Source: Tenacibaculum sp. 190524A02b (GTDB taxonomy: Bacteria > Bacteroidota > Bacteroidia > Flavobacteriales > Flavobacteriaceae). From it: DNA of 64,000 nt. The first letter of the stretch is position 1; each line of letters opens with the position of its first letter. A program made the position numbers and the translations under genes. The notes under the pieces are model-generated. The model did not search any database. It was not told where the DNA came from and saw only the letters and a program-made list of their open reading frames with translations. The stretch is from contig NZ_OZ038525.1 in NCBI RefSeq assembly GCF_964036645.1, forward strand, positions 4,282,001 through 4,346,000. Reading direction: 5' to 3'. Below, one piece after another: positions 35,379 to 44,374 of this stretch.

Positions 35379-36137
35379 TTACTGGTTTATACCACTAACA
35401 CTGAAAACATTTTTCTTTCCGTTTTCAGACATTTTTATTTGTGCTTCATGATCCATCATTAACTTAACACTCTTTTCATTTAAGTCCCATTCATTAGGGT
35501 CTTTAAACCATTGCGCAATATTTGTTTTGATATTCACAGTAGCGTTGTTTTTTAAAGAAATACTACCTAGATCAACAGTGAAAAAGGTATCAGTACTTTC
35601 TTTTGTACTTGTGTTATATGCTTGTATAGCATGAAAATTATAAGCACTATCTGCACCATCTTTATCTATAAATTTACCATCTAATTGCATAAAATGATAA
35701 CCGCCTCCTAACATCTCAGGAACATTCCAAGTAGCAGAATTTAAATCTTTATAGATATCTGATTTGTTATCTTCTTTATTAAAACCAAAAGTAAAAGATA
35801 AATTATAAACGCCTTCGGAAACTTTTTCAGGAAATGAAAAAATTAAGCTTCCAGAGTCATTTACATCAACAAGTTTATATCCACTAAAAGGAAATACCTT
35901 ATCATTTCCATCTTTTAAAGTCACTCTAGAAATTAAGTATCGAAGTCTTTCAATTTTTAATTTGGTTCCTTTTTGATTAGTGTAGTCAGTTTTTCCCAAA
36001 TCACTTTTATCTATAGTGCTAGAATCCCAAAAATGCGTAAAGTTTAAGCTTACAGAAACTTCTTTTATAGGTTCGTCATTGTCAGAACTACAAGAGAATA
36101 AAATAATTGATAATACTAAAAGGGTGATTTTTTTCAT
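35379..36137 (-). CDS. MbnP-like copper-binding lipoprotein
   Basis: A 252-residue protein with lipobox ILFSC (Cys 16). The body matches the MbnP family: VSVSLNFTHFWD, then KLKIERLRYLISRVTL (about 55-70), GSLIFSFPEKVSEGVYNLSFTFGFN and GGGYHFMQLDGKFID (about 143-158) and a C-terminal Trp-rich stretch (AQWFKDPNEWDLN). MbnP proteins bind copper after a partner peroxidase has oxidised a tryptophan; the actual residue here is not known. The partner gene lies 7 bases downstream. It probably sits on the outer membrane and could take part in copper handling, which I infer from family and context. Confidence 0.75.
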   Translation of the reverse strand: MKKITLLVLSIILFSCSSDNDEPIKEVSVSLNFTHFWDSSTIDKSDLGKTDYTNQKGTKLKIERLRYLISRVTLKDGNDKVFPFSGYKLVDVNDSGSLIFSFPEKVSEGVYNLSFTFGFNKEDNKSDIYKDLNSATWNVPEMLGGGYHFMQLDGKFIDKDGADSAYNFHAIQAYNTSTKESTDTFFTVDLGSISLKNNATVNIKTNIAQWFKDPNEWDLNEKSVKLMMDHEAQIKMSENGKKNVFSVSGINQ

Positions 36138-36141
36138 TGGA

Positions 36142-37494
36142 TTATTTTAGTTTAATAATAAGAATATCGGAAAAACCTTTGTTTTCCTTGATGTCATCTG
36201 TTTTGCTGGTACTTTCACCTACGGCTATAATAGTACCATCATTTAATTCAATAGCATCATGACATAAATCAATGTCACTTCCTCCAAAAGTTTTTTGCCA
36301 TAAAAGATTTCCTTGGTTAGATACTTTTAAAATCCAAGCATCATTTTGGCCTTTGTTTGTAATTTGGTTATCAGAACTTCTTGAACTTCCTGAGATTAAA
36401 AAATGTCCATCCTTCATTGTCTTTATAGAATTTCCAACATCAAAGCTTGTTCCTCCAAAAGTTTTTTCCCAAAGTAAATTCCCTTGTGTGTTAATTTTAA
36501 CAAGCCATAAGTCGGCCGCTCCGTTATTTTGACTAACGTTTTTATCAGTACTTCTAGTATTACCAACTAAAACAAAATCATTGTCATTTGTTTCAACCAT
36601 TCCAAAGCTTTCGTCAATTTGTGAGCCTCCAAAAGACTTTTCCCAAAGTAATTTCCCAGTTTTGTCAATTTTAACTACCCAGAAGTCGTAAGTGCCTTGA
36701 TTGTTTTTAATATCAACATCGCTACTATCAGAAGTACCACCAATAATAAAATCTCCATTAATAGTTTCAATAACACTTTGCGGAGTGTCGGTGAAATTTC
36801 CTCCAAAATATTTACTCCATTCTTTTTCGCCTTTGTTGTTAAGCTTTATAGCCCAAAAGTCTCCGCCAGCATGTAAAGACTTTGAAGCTTTAGAGTTTCC
36901 TAGTCCTCCAGAAGATGTTACATCTAACTCTCCAACTATTAGATAACCACTGTCTTTAGTTTGTATTAGGGCAGTACCGAAATCTACTCCAGAGTAACCA
37001 AAAGATTTTTCCCAAGTAAGGGTTCCATTACTGTCTAGTTTGGTCAACCATAAATCCGAATTTCCAGCATTATTAGAACTGTCACCATCGTTACTTTTAC
37101 TAAAGCCTAAAATAGCAAACCCATTATCTATAGTATTGATGATTTTTGTACCTCTATCATCTTTGCTTCCTCCATAAGTTTTAAACCATTCTAATACATC
37201 GTTTGCGTTGTATTTAAGTAGTATAAAATCAGAATCATCACTGGTTTTGGTGTTAAAGTCACCATCACTACTGGCTGTATATCCAGTCATAGCATAACCA
37301 CCGTCAGTTGTTTTTATGATGGAACTAACTAGGTCATTTTTACTGCCACCTAAGGTTTTAATAAAAGAAAGTTGGCCTAAAAAACCTTCTTTAATAGAAG
37401 GTTCTTGAGGAGTATTGTTTATTTCTGGATCATTGCTACAAGAAAAAAAAAGTAAGCAAGTAGAAATTACAAAAGTATATTTTCTAAAATTCAA
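36142..37494 (-). CDS. Lipoprotein with seven to eight beta-propeller-like repeats
   Basis: A 450-residue protein with lipobox LFFSC (Cys 19). From about residue 45 it is built of ~50-residue repeats of the pattern GGSxxDxxxSIxxTxDGGYxxxGxSxSxDGD followed by DxWxxKLxxxGxLxWEKxFGG. I count about seven units, enough for a closed beta-propeller. Such repeats are common in Bacteroidota secreted and surface proteins. There is 4 bases between its stop and the MbnP-like start in the operon. Binding partner unknown. Confidence 0.75.
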   Translation of the reverse strand: MNFRKYTFVISTCLLFFSCSNDPEINNTPQEPSIKEGFLGQLSFIKTLGGSKNDLVSSIIKTTDGGYAMTGYTASSDGDFNTKTSDDSDFILLKYNANDVLEWFKTYGGSKDDRGTKIINTIDNGFAILGFSKSNDGDSSNNAGNSDLWLTKLDSNGTLTWEKSFGYSGVDFGTALIQTKDSGYLIVGELDVTSSGGLGNSKASKSLHAGGDFWAIKLNNKGEKEWSKYFGGNFTDTPQSVIETINGDFIIGGTSDSSDVDIKNNQGTYDFWVVKIDKTGKLLWEKSFGGSQIDESFGMVETNDNDFVLVGNTRSTDKNVSQNNGAADLWLVKINTQGNLLWEKTFGGTSFDVGNSIKTMKDGHFLISGSSRSSDNQITNKGQNDAWILKVSNQGNLLWQKTFGGSDIDLCHDAIELNDGTIIAVGESTSKTDDIKENKGFSDILIIKLK

Positions 37495-37496
37495 TT

Positions 37497-38963
37497 TTAT
37501 CTAAGGATTAGTTTCTTGCTAATTTTATCGTTAATTTTTATGATATAAACTCCTTTAGCTTCTTTTTTCATAGGGATGGTAAATTCCTTTTGAGAAATAT
37601 TTTTTTCTAAAAAGACCCTTTTACCTAGTATATTGTATACTTCTATTGAGTTTATAGTATTATTTTGTGCTATAACACGAGGGTTGGTTGTTTTATTTGA
37701 TGGATTAGGGAAAATGGTAAACTTACTTTTAGTTAAGTCTACATTGTCAGTTGAAAGCGTTCCACTTTTCCTAACAACAAATAAACCTCTGTTAATATCA
37801 TTAAGTATAATGTTTCCACTAGCAAAATAAGGGTACACACTCCAAACTCCTTTAAAAGAAGTACTATTATTTTCAGGATACGTATCAAAATACCCAGTTT
37901 CAACCATTGAATTAGTTGAAGCACTGATATTAGAAATATCCAATACTCTTAATCCAGCGGTATAGTTTGCTATAAAAAATTCATTTCCTTTTACATATCC
38001 ATTATGATCGATTGCAGCTGTAGGTCCTAAGTATGTTGATGATAATTTAGGCGCATCTAAATCAGTTAAGTCAAAAACTACAGACTTTGTATTTGTTCCA
38101 ACTCTTTGTTCATCTAGTTCATCCCCTAAGATAAAATGACTTTGATCTTCAGTAAACCATCCTTGGTGTGTATAACGAGCATTTGGGTAAGTGATTTTAG
38201 ATATAAATTTAGGAGATGTTTTATTAGTTACATCTATCACAACAACATCATTTGTGCCTCCTACATTACCATTACTAGCTATCAATATTTCCTTTCCAGT
38301 ATAATCAGTATCAGGGCCGTTATAGGTTACTACTTGAGCATCGTGTGTGTATCCTTGTGCTGAATATCCTCCAGCTGCTTTAGGATTTTTAGGGTCAGTA
38401 ATATCTACAAAAACAGGACCTCCACTATAGAATCCACCACAACCAACTAAATAAGCATATCCTGTAGCTTCATTAATTACAATATTATGACAGCTATTTA
38501 CCCCTGTGAAAACTGTATCAGAAGTAAAATTTTGAGGTGTGGTTACTCCTCTTAATCTTGTTAAGTCAAAAACTTGCATACCATGCGCACCAACATTATC
38601 AGCAACAATAAAAGCATGGTTTTTGTATACTTTTACATCTCTCCAAAAATTAGAACCTGCATTGGTATTTAATCTTCCTAAATAAATCGGATTAACTGGA
38701 TCGGTTATATCTACAAAAGCAGTACTATTAGTCATTGAAGCAATAGCATATTCTTTATTAGTAGTAGGATCAGTCCATCCCCAAATATCAGCACCTTCAG
38801 CAGAAGCAGAACCAGATAACGTACTTGTATTAATGTTAGACATTAAGTCATATCCGTTACAAGGATAATTACCAGCTTTTCCACCAACGCAAGGAGTTTG
38901 AGAAAAGGAGAAAAAGGTAGTTAATATAGTTAATGATAGTGTGTAAAGTAGTTTTTTATTCAT
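37497..38963 (-). CDS. Choice-of-anchor-B protein with type IX sorting domain
   Basis: A 488-residue secreted protein. The signal peptide is followed by PCVGGKAGNYPCNGYDLMSNI, the typical start of the choice-of-anchor-B family, and by LVIVD-like repeats (for example AFVDITDPVNPIYLG, VFVDITDPKNPKAAGG, VVIDVTNKTSPKFIS). The last ~75 residues (FTIFPNPSNKTT, NSIEVYNILGKRV, GVYIIKINDKISKKLIL) form a type A C-terminal sorting domain for the type IX secretion system. It is the first gene of a four-gene operon with the propeller, MbnP-like and dihaem-peroxidase genes, so it may be the surface-exposed part of that system. Confidence 0.88.
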   Translation of the reverse strand: MNKKLLYTLSLTILTTFFSFSQTPCVGGKAGNYPCNGYDLMSNINTSTLSGSASAEGADIWGWTDPTTNKEYAIASMTNSTAFVDITDPVNPIYLGRLNTNAGSNFWRDVKVYKNHAFIVADNVGAHGMQVFDLTRLRGVTTPQNFTSDTVFTGVNSCHNIVINEATGYAYLVGCGGFYSGGPVFVDITDPKNPKAAGGYSAQGYTHDAQVVTYNGPDTDYTGKEILIASNGNVGGTNDVVVIDVTNKTSPKFISKITYPNARYTHQGWFTEDQSHFILGDELDEQRVGTNTKSVVFDLTDLDAPKLSSTYLGPTAAIDHNGYVKGNEFFIANYTAGLRVLDISNISASTNSMVETGYFDTYPENNSTSFKGVWSVYPYFASGNIILNDINRGLFVVRKSGTLSTDNVDLTKSKFTIFPNPSNKTTNPRVIAQNNTINSIEVYNILGKRVFLEKNISQKEFTIPMKKEAKGVYIIKINDKISKKLILR

Positions 38964-38989
38964 GACATGATTTTTTAGGGACTTTTAAA

Positions 38990-38997
38990 CAAATGTA
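38990..38997 (-). promoter_or_regulatory. -7 element TACATTTG of the anchor-B/MbnP operon
   Basis: Minus-strand TACATTTG, full match to TAnnTTTG, 26 bases upstream of the ATG at 38963. All four genes down to 34313 have spacers of 8 bases or less and probably depend on it. Confidence 0.6.
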
Positions 38998-39120
38998 TAA
39001 AATATATTAGGTTAATCTAAAAGTTTAACAGTTAACTATGGAAAAACCCTAAATTTATCTTTGAAAAAATGTGAATTTCATCTTTGTTGTGTTATGTTGC
39101 TTTTTAATGCATACTAGTGG

Positions 39121-39128
39121 TATCTTTG
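39121..39128 (+). promoter_or_regulatory. -7 element TATCTTTG of thiL
   Basis: A full match to TAnnTTTG that ends only 4 bases before the thiL ATG at 39133, so the transcript should start at or just after the A of the start codon region (leaderless or near-leaderless). Confidence 0.55.
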
Positions 39129-39132
39129 CAAA

Positions 39133-40179
39133 ATGTTAGAAGATAAAAATCAAGAAAAGACATCATTGTCTGAATTAGGAGAGTTTGGGTTGATAAATCA
39201 CTTAACTAAACATTTTTCATTAACACATAAAACTACTGTTAAAGGAGTAGGTGATGATGCTGCCGTTTTAGAGGCTTCTGAAAAACAAACAGTAATTACT
39301 ACTGATTTATTAGTTGAAGGTGTGCATTTTGATTTGAGTTACATGCCTTTAAAACATTTAGGTTATAAGGCAGTTATGGTGAATTTATCAGATGTGTATG
39401 CTATGAATGCAGATGCAGAACAAATTACGGTCTCTATAGCTGTATCTAATAGATTTCCATTGGAAGCTTTAGAAGCTCTTTATTCAGGTATACAATTAGC
39501 TTGTGAAACTTATAAGGTTGATTTGATAGGAGGAGATACGACCTCGTCTACAAAAGGTATGTTGATTTCTATTACCGCTATAGGAAAAGCAAATAAAGAA
39601 GATTTAGTTTATAGAGATGGAGCAAAGGCAACAGATTTAATTGTAGTGTCTGGTGACTTAGGAGGTGCTTATTTAGGGTTACAAGTTTTAGAAAGAGAAA
39701 AACAAGTGTTTCAAGTAAATCCACAAAGCCAACCGGATTTAGATAATTATACCTATATAATAGAAAGACAATTAAAACCTGAAGCAAGAAAGGATATACC
39801 AAAACTATTGAAAGAATTAGATGTTAAACCAACTGCTATGATTGATATATCTGATGGGCTATCTTCGGAAATTATGCACATCTGTACACAAAGTAAAGTA
39901 GGGTGTAAAATTTATGAAGAAAAATTACCATTAGATCCACAAGTAATAAGCACCTGTGAGGAGTTTGATATAGATTCTACGATGGTTGCATTGAGTGGTG
40001 GTGAAGATTATGAATTGTTATTTACTATTTCAATTGATGAATATGAAAAGATAAAAGGGAATCCTAATTTAAGTGTTATTGGGCACATAACTGAAGCATC
40101 GCAAGGTATGAACTTAATAACTAGAGCCAATCAAGAAATAGCTTTAAAAGCCCAAGGTTGGAATTCTTTTAACGCGTAA
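39133..40179 (+). CDS. thiL: Thiamine-monophosphate kinase
   Basis: A 348-residue kinase that makes thiamine diphosphate from thiamine monophosphate and ATP. GVGDDAAVL (about 36-44) is the family's Mg-ATP motif. TTDLLVEGVHFDLSYMPLKHLGYKAVMVNLSD (about 56-88), DLIGGDTTSS and MIDISDGLSSEIMH follow, with LSGGEDYELLFT near 286. It is slightly longer than E. coli ThiL. It stands alone between a divergent operon and a terminator. No other thiamine gene is near. Confidence 0.95.
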   Translation: MLEDKNQEKTSLSELGEFGLINHLTKHFSLTHKTTVKGVGDDAAVLEASEKQTVITTDLLVEGVHFDLSYMPLKHLGYKAVMVNLSDVYAMNADAEQITVSIAVSNRFPLEALEALYSGIQLACETYKVDLIGGDTTSSTKGMLISITAIGKANKEDLVYRDGAKATDLIVVSGDLGGAYLGLQVLEREKQVFQVNPQSQPDLDNYTYIIERQLKPEARKDIPKLLKELDVKPTAMIDISDGLSSEIMHICTQSKVGCKIYEEKLPLDPQVISTCEEFDIDSTMVALSGGEDYELLFTISIDEYEKIKGNPNLSVIGHITEASQGMNLITRANQEIALKAQGWNSFNA

Positions 40180-40241
40180 TAAACTAAGTAATTGATTTTA
40201 TAAAGTAATTTTCTGAATTACCAATAAGATATAGTTATTTT

Positions 40242-40276
40242 AAAAAGATGATTCTGCATAAGAATCATCTTTTTTG
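40242..40276 (+). terminator. Rho-independent terminator of thiL
   Basis: AAAAAGATGATTCT and AGAATCATCTTTTTT form a perfect stem with a 5-base loop. Confidence 0.92.
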
Positions 40277-40318
40277 GTATAAAAATTGTAGCTACACGCA
40301 AGACTAAAAACAAAAGTT

Positions 40319-41119
40319 ATGAAACAAATTATGATCTTATTTTTATTACTGTCGTGTACTGTATTTGCCCAAGGGAAATTAGAAAAAGCAAAAAAAGAAC
40401 TTTCAACAAAAACAACTATTACTAAGCCTACGGTTGAGTCAAGTTCAAATGCAAGTTCAAGTACTATTTCTAATTCAAGGGTAAATGATAATGATTCAGA
40501 ATCTTTTCAAAGCTTTGTAGCTAAAGTTGCCTATTCTGCTACTTTGGGTATTGTTGCAGGAAAAGCAGAATGGAGAGAGTTAACCCCGTACCCGTATTAT
40601 GACTATGGAGAATATACCAAAACATTGAATGAAAAAACAAAAAGAAGTAATGTTAAAATAGGAGTGAATTACTTTAATAATTTAATAAAAGGTTTTGAAG
40701 TATATGGGAGCTATAAGTTTGTGCCTTTAATAGGAATAGAAGCTTCTCATATAAGGTTTAATGAAAAAGTAAACGATAAAAAAGACTATTTAGATATTAG
40801 TTCACTTATGTTAAACTATTATAGAATAAGGGAAAAATATGTCTCACTTTGGTGGGGTTTGGGAGGAACCTATATAGGGAATGAAGTTAATAAACTTGGG
40901 TTTGCTTATAATATAGGAACAGAAATTTATCCTTTTCGTCCTGTTAGTTTTCATTTTTCTTGGAAACATAGCTTTATAAATAATAGTAGTGTTCAAAGGT
41001 TTAAAGCAAATGCAAAATATCATCTGAAAAAAATAGCTATTGTTGCAGGGTATAACAATTTTAACTTAGGAAGTGTTAATACATCAGGATTAACGATTGG
41101 TGTTGAATATATGTTTTAA
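40319..41119 (+). CDS. Outer-membrane beta-barrel-like protein
   Basis: A 266-residue protein with a signal peptide (KQIMILFLLLSCTVFAQ), a Ser/Thr/Lys-rich linker (about 20-60) and a C-terminal ~190 residues of alternating aromatic strands (KIGVNYFNNLIKGFEVYGSY, SLWWGLGGTYIG, PVSFHFSWKH, LTIGVEYMF). The final Phe after a beta strand is the usual barrel ending. No family is recognised. It is flanked by terminators or non-coding gaps and looks monocistronic. Confidence 0.6.
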   Translation: MKQIMILFLLLSCTVFAQGKLEKAKKELSTKTTITKPTVESSSNASSSTISNSRVNDNDSESFQSFVAKVAYSATLGIVAGKAEWRELTPYPYYDYGEYTKTLNEKTKRSNVKIGVNYFNNLIKGFEVYGSYKFVPLIGIEASHIRFNEKVNDKKDYLDISSLMLNYYRIREKYVSLWWGLGGTYIGNEVNKLGFAYNIGTEIYPFRPVSFHFSWKHSFINNSSVQRFKANAKYHLKKIAIVAGYNNFNLGSVNTSGLTIGVEYMF

Positions 41120-41281
41120 ATTATAACGAGACTTTTTTAAATGTTTTTTAGGTAATATGTTTGTTAATAGTTGTTTATTGTGTTGTAGAGGTGTTTTCTG
41201 TAGAAGAGTAATACAAAATGGTATAAATATTGTATATTAGTCAAACAACAAATAAATATTAATCAACAAAAAATTAAAAGA

Positions 41282-41752
41282 ATGGGAATTTTTTCATTTA
41301 TTAAAAATGCCGGAGCAAAAGTTTTCGGAATAGGAAAAACAACAGAAGAAGAAGCTGCAGAAAAAGCTGCCAAATTAGTAGATGCTGTAAATGCTTTAGA
41401 ATTATCAGTAGCCGATTTGTCAATTGATATTGATGATGATAAAGCAACTGTAAATGGAGAAGCAACAGATTTAGCTACTAAGGAAAAAGTAGTTTTAGTT
41501 GTGGGGAATACAGAAGGTATTGCTTCTGTAGAAGATAACATGACTGTTGCTGAAGTAGAGGAGATTAAAGAAGAAGAAATGGCACAGTTTCATACAGTAG
41601 TAAGTGGAGATACACTTGGTAAAATAGCAAAGTCTTTTTACGGAGATGCTATGAAATATCCGGTAATCTTTGAAGCTAATAAGCCAATGTTATCACATCC
41701 AGATAAAATTTATCCAGGACAAGTATTAAGAATTCCACCATTAGTGGACTAG
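41282..41752 (+). CDS. BON-LysM protein (Kbp/YgaU-like)
   Basis: A 156-residue protein without a signal peptide. Residues about 5-90 form a BON-like domain (LELSVADLSIDIDDDKATVNGEA), and residues about 102-153 form a LysM domain (FHTVVSGDTLGKIAKSFYGD, then YPVIFEANKPML and YPGQVLRIP). E. coli Kbp (YgaU) has the same order and binds potassium; some homologues are described as peptidoglycan-binding. The potassium role is known for the E. coli protein only. A terminator lies about 75 bases downstream. Confidence 0.88.
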   Translation: MGIFSFIKNAGAKVFGIGKTTEEEAAEKAAKLVDAVNALELSVADLSIDIDDDKATVNGEATDLATKEKVVLVVGNTEGIASVEDNMTVAEVEEIKEEEMAQFHTVVSGDTLGKIAKSFYGDAMKYPVIFEANKPMLSHPDKIYPGQVLRIPPLVD

Positions 41753-41826
41753 TCAAAATTATCTCAAAATAGCAATGTTGGAAACTAAATCTTAAGTTGT
41801 TGTTATGAGGTATAAAACTAAAATTT

Positions 41827-41857
41827 AAAAGCGTTGCAAACCTGCAATGCTTTTTTT
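41827..41857 (+). terminator. Rho-independent terminator after the BON-LysM gene
   Basis: AAAAGCGTTGCA and TGCAATGCTTTT pair (one G-T) around AACC and end in a run of seven T residues. Confidence 0.9.
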
Positions 41858-41970
41858 GTATGGTCAACTTAAAATTAATACCAAATTATATATGACATTT
41901 TATTATTTCATAAGTATGACAAAATAAAAAGATAATAATACGCATCTTTGCCTTCAAAATTTAGTGTTTT

Positions 41971-42867
41971 ATGAATCAAAGATTGTTGGCTTTAATAGCT
42001 GTTTTTATTACGGCAGTTATATATGGGGTTACTTTTACGGTAGCTAAAGAAGTAATGCCAACTTATATAAAACCTTATGGCTTTATTTTATTAAGAGTAG
42101 GCGGAGCGGCAATTGTATTTTGGTTAATAGGATTATTTGTTAAAGCAAATTCTATAGAGAAATCGGATTATAAAAAAATTCTCGCAGCAGCTTTTTTTGG
42201 AGTCGCTTTTAACATGCTTACATTTTTTAAAGGATTAAGTTATACTACTCCCATAAGTGCTTCTGTAATGATGGTTACTTCCCCCATACTAGTATTGGTA
42301 TTTGCTAGTATATATCTAAAAGAACGATTGTATGCAAAAAAAATCATTGGTGTAATTATAGGGCTTATAGGAGCTGTGGTATTAATTGTGTATGGAAATA
42401 CTAATATCACAGGTAATGAAGGAAGAGCATTAGGTAATTTTTTAGTGTTTATCAATGCAGCATCCTATGCTTTTTATTTAGTAATAGCTAAAGAGCTGAT
42501 AAAAAAATACCATCCAATAGTTTTTGTAAAGTGGCTGTATTTATTTGGTCTTGTGTTAGTTTTTCCTTTTGGAATTACTGAGTTTTCAGAAATACAATGG
42601 CAAGTAATGCCAACAACTATATATTTAAAAGCAGGTTTTGTTGTGTTGTTTACTACATGTGTAACCTACATGTGTAATTTGTATGGTTTATCAAAACTAA
42701 AACCCACTACAGTAAGTGTGTTCATATACTTACAACCTGTAATTGCATCAATATATGCTTTATGGGTGGGTAGTGATCAAATTAATTCTGTAAAAATAAT
42801 AGCAACATCATTAATCTTTATAGGTGTTTTTTTAGTAAGTCAACAAGCTAAGCCAACCAATAAATAA
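41971..42867 (+). CDS. EamA-family (DMT) transporter
   Basis: A 298-residue integral membrane protein with about ten hydrophobic helices arranged as two EamA repeats. The first begins with AVFITAVIYGVTFTVAKEVMP and has a conserved Pro in SYTTPISASVMMVTSPILV. The second begins LVFINAASYAFYLVIAKEL and ends IYLQPVIASIYALWVG. Members export amino acids, purines or other metabolites; the substrate is not predictable. A near-consensus CATCTTTG lies 20 bases upstream. The yicC promoter overlaps the end of this gene. Confidence 0.88.
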   Translation: MNQRLLALIAVFITAVIYGVTFTVAKEVMPTYIKPYGFILLRVGGAAIVFWLIGLFVKANSIEKSDYKKILAAAFFGVAFNMLTFFKGLSYTTPISASVMMVTSPILVLVFASIYLKERLYAKKIIGVIIGLIGAVVLIVYGNTNITGNEGRALGNFLVFINAASYAFYLVIAKELIKKYHPIVFVKWLYLFGLVLVFPFGITEFSEIQWQVMPTTIYLKAGFVVLFTTCVTYMCNLYGLSKLKPTTVSVFIYLQPVIASIYALWVGSDQINSVKIIATSLIFIGVFLVSQQAKPTNK

Positions 42868-42870
42868 ATG

Positions 42871-42878
42871 TATCTTTG
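42871..42878 (+). promoter_or_regulatory. -7 element TATCTTTG of the yicC-gmk-nadD operon
   Basis: A full TAnnTTTG match that begins 4 bases after the EamA stop and ends 20 bases before the yicC ATG at 42899. Confidence 0.65.
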
Positions 42879-42898
42879 CACCTCATTAAATTGAAATT

Positions 42899-43765
42899 AT
42901 GATACAGTCTATGACCGGATACGGAAAATCCGTATTACAACTCCCTACTAAAAAGGTTACAATTGAGGTAAAATCATTGAATAGTAAGAATTTAGACTTA
43001 AACACACGCATTCCGTCTTATTACAAAGAAAAAGAGTTGCATGTAAGAAAAAAATTAGCTCAAAACTTGGTGAGAGGTAAAGTAGACTTTTCAATTTATG
43101 TAGAAATAACAGGAGATGAAACCTCTACTACTGTAAACAAAGCAGTGGTAAAAGACTATATGGATCAGTTAAGAAACATAGTGCAGTCTGGAAACAGTGA
43201 AGATATTGAGCTTTTAAACATGGCTATCAAAATGCCAGATGCGTTAAAGGTAGAGAGAGAAGAATTAGATGCAGAAGAGTGGGCACAAATAGAATCACAT
43301 ATAGAGGTTGCTGTTAAAGAGATTGTAGCATATAGAGTAGACGAAGCAAAGTCATTAGAAATAGATTTTAAACAGCGTATTACTAATATAAAAGCGCTAC
43401 TGGAAGAAATTAAAACATTAGATTCAGAGCGAATAGTACATGTAAAAGAACGACTACAAAAAGCGTTAACCGAATTAAAGGTAGAAGTAGATGAAAATAG
43501 ATTTGAGCAAGAGTTAATCTATTATTTAGAGAAGTTAGATATTAATGAAGAAAAAGTTCGTTTAGCAAATCACTTAGAATATTTCTTAGAGCAATTAGCA
43601 ACTCCAGATTCTAACGGTAAAAAATTAGGTTTTATAGTACAAGAAATTGGAAGAGAAATAAACACTACGGGCTCAAAAGCTAATTTTGCGCCAATGCAAA
43701 AATTAGTCATTCAAATGAAAGACGAGTTAGAAAAAATAAAAGAACAAATTTTAAACGTATTATAA
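42899..43765 (+). CDS. YicC/YloC-family endoribonuclease
   Basis: A 288-residue protein of the YicC family, which in E. coli acts as an endoribonuclease. MIQSMTGYGKSVLQLPTKKV is the family opening. EVKSLNSKNLDLNTRIPS (about 24-41), and the C-terminal DUF1732 part with GKKLGFIVQEIGREINTTGSKA (about 240-261) are all present. It ends one base before gmk, so the two genes are translationally close, a pairing that is common across bacteria. Confidence 0.94.
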   Translation: MIQSMTGYGKSVLQLPTKKVTIEVKSLNSKNLDLNTRIPSYYKEKELHVRKKLAQNLVRGKVDFSIYVEITGDETSTTVNKAVVKDYMDQLRNIVQSGNSEDIELLNMAIKMPDALKVEREELDAEEWAQIESHIEVAVKEIVAYRVDEAKSLEIDFKQRITNIKALLEEIKTLDSERIVHVKERLQKALTELKVEVDENRFEQELIYYLEKLDINEEKVRLANHLEYFLEQLATPDSNGKKLGFIVQEIGREINTTGSKANFAPMQKLVIQMKDELEKIKEQILNVL

Positions 43766-43766
43766 A

Positions 43767-44369
43767 ATGGCGAAAGATTTTAAAGGAAAACTATTTGTAT
43801 TTTCAGCACCATCAGGTTCAGGGAAAACAACAATTGTTCGTCATTTATTAAAACAAGAACGATTTAATTTAAAATTTTCAATTTCAGCAACCTCAAGAGA
43901 TCCTAGAAGTAATGAAAAAGATGGAGAGGATTATTACTTTATTTCAGTAAAAGATTTTAAAGAAAAAATAAGAAATGAGGAGTTTTTAGAGTGGGAAGAA
44001 GTATATATGAATAACTTTTATGGAACTTTAAAAACAGAAGTTGAACGTATTTGGGCACAAGGAAAACATGTTATTTTTGATATTGATGTACGTGGAGGTT
44101 TACGAATTAAAGAAAAATTCCCAGAAGAAACTCTAGCGGTATTTGTAAAACCACCAGATATTAATGAATTGCTTAAGCGTTTAAAGAAGAGAGGTGAAGA
44201 AAGTGAAGAGAAAATAGCCGCTAGAATAGCAAAAGCTCCTATTGAGTTAGCAACTGCACCTATGTTTGATACTACGATAAAAAATTACGATTTAGAAGTA
44301 GCTTTAAAAGAAGCAGAAGAACTAGTAGATAACTTTTTAGGATTAACAAAAAGTAAAGAAGAGGAGTAA
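43767..44369 (+). CDS. gmk: Guanylate kinase
   Basis: A 200-residue kinase that turns GMP and ATP into GDP and ADP. The P-loop is APSGSGKT (14-21). SRDPRSNEKDGEDYYFIS (about 45-62) and the lid region RLKKRGEESEEKIAARIAKA are typical. IFDIDVRGGLRIKEKFP holds the DIDxxG motif, where many homologues have DIDwqGa. It lies between yicC and nadD with spacers of 1 and 5 bases. Confidence 0.96.
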   Translation: MAKDFKGKLFVFSAPSGSGKTTIVRHLLKQERFNLKFSISATSRDPRSNEKDGEDYYFISVKDFKEKIRNEEFLEWEEVYMNNFYGTLKTEVERIWAQGKHVIFDIDVRGGLRIKEKFPEETLAVFVKPPDINELLKRLKKRGEESEEKIAARIAKAPIELATAPMFDTTIKNYDLEVALKEAEELVDNFLGLTKSKEEE

Positions 44370-44374
44370 AAGTT

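Noticed and set aside
41130..41160. A fourth ECF-type promoter (GAGACTTTTTT ... TTAGGTAA) before the BON-LysM gene
   Set aside because: It lacks GGTC and the spacing is not 21 bases, so it does not fit the three true copies.
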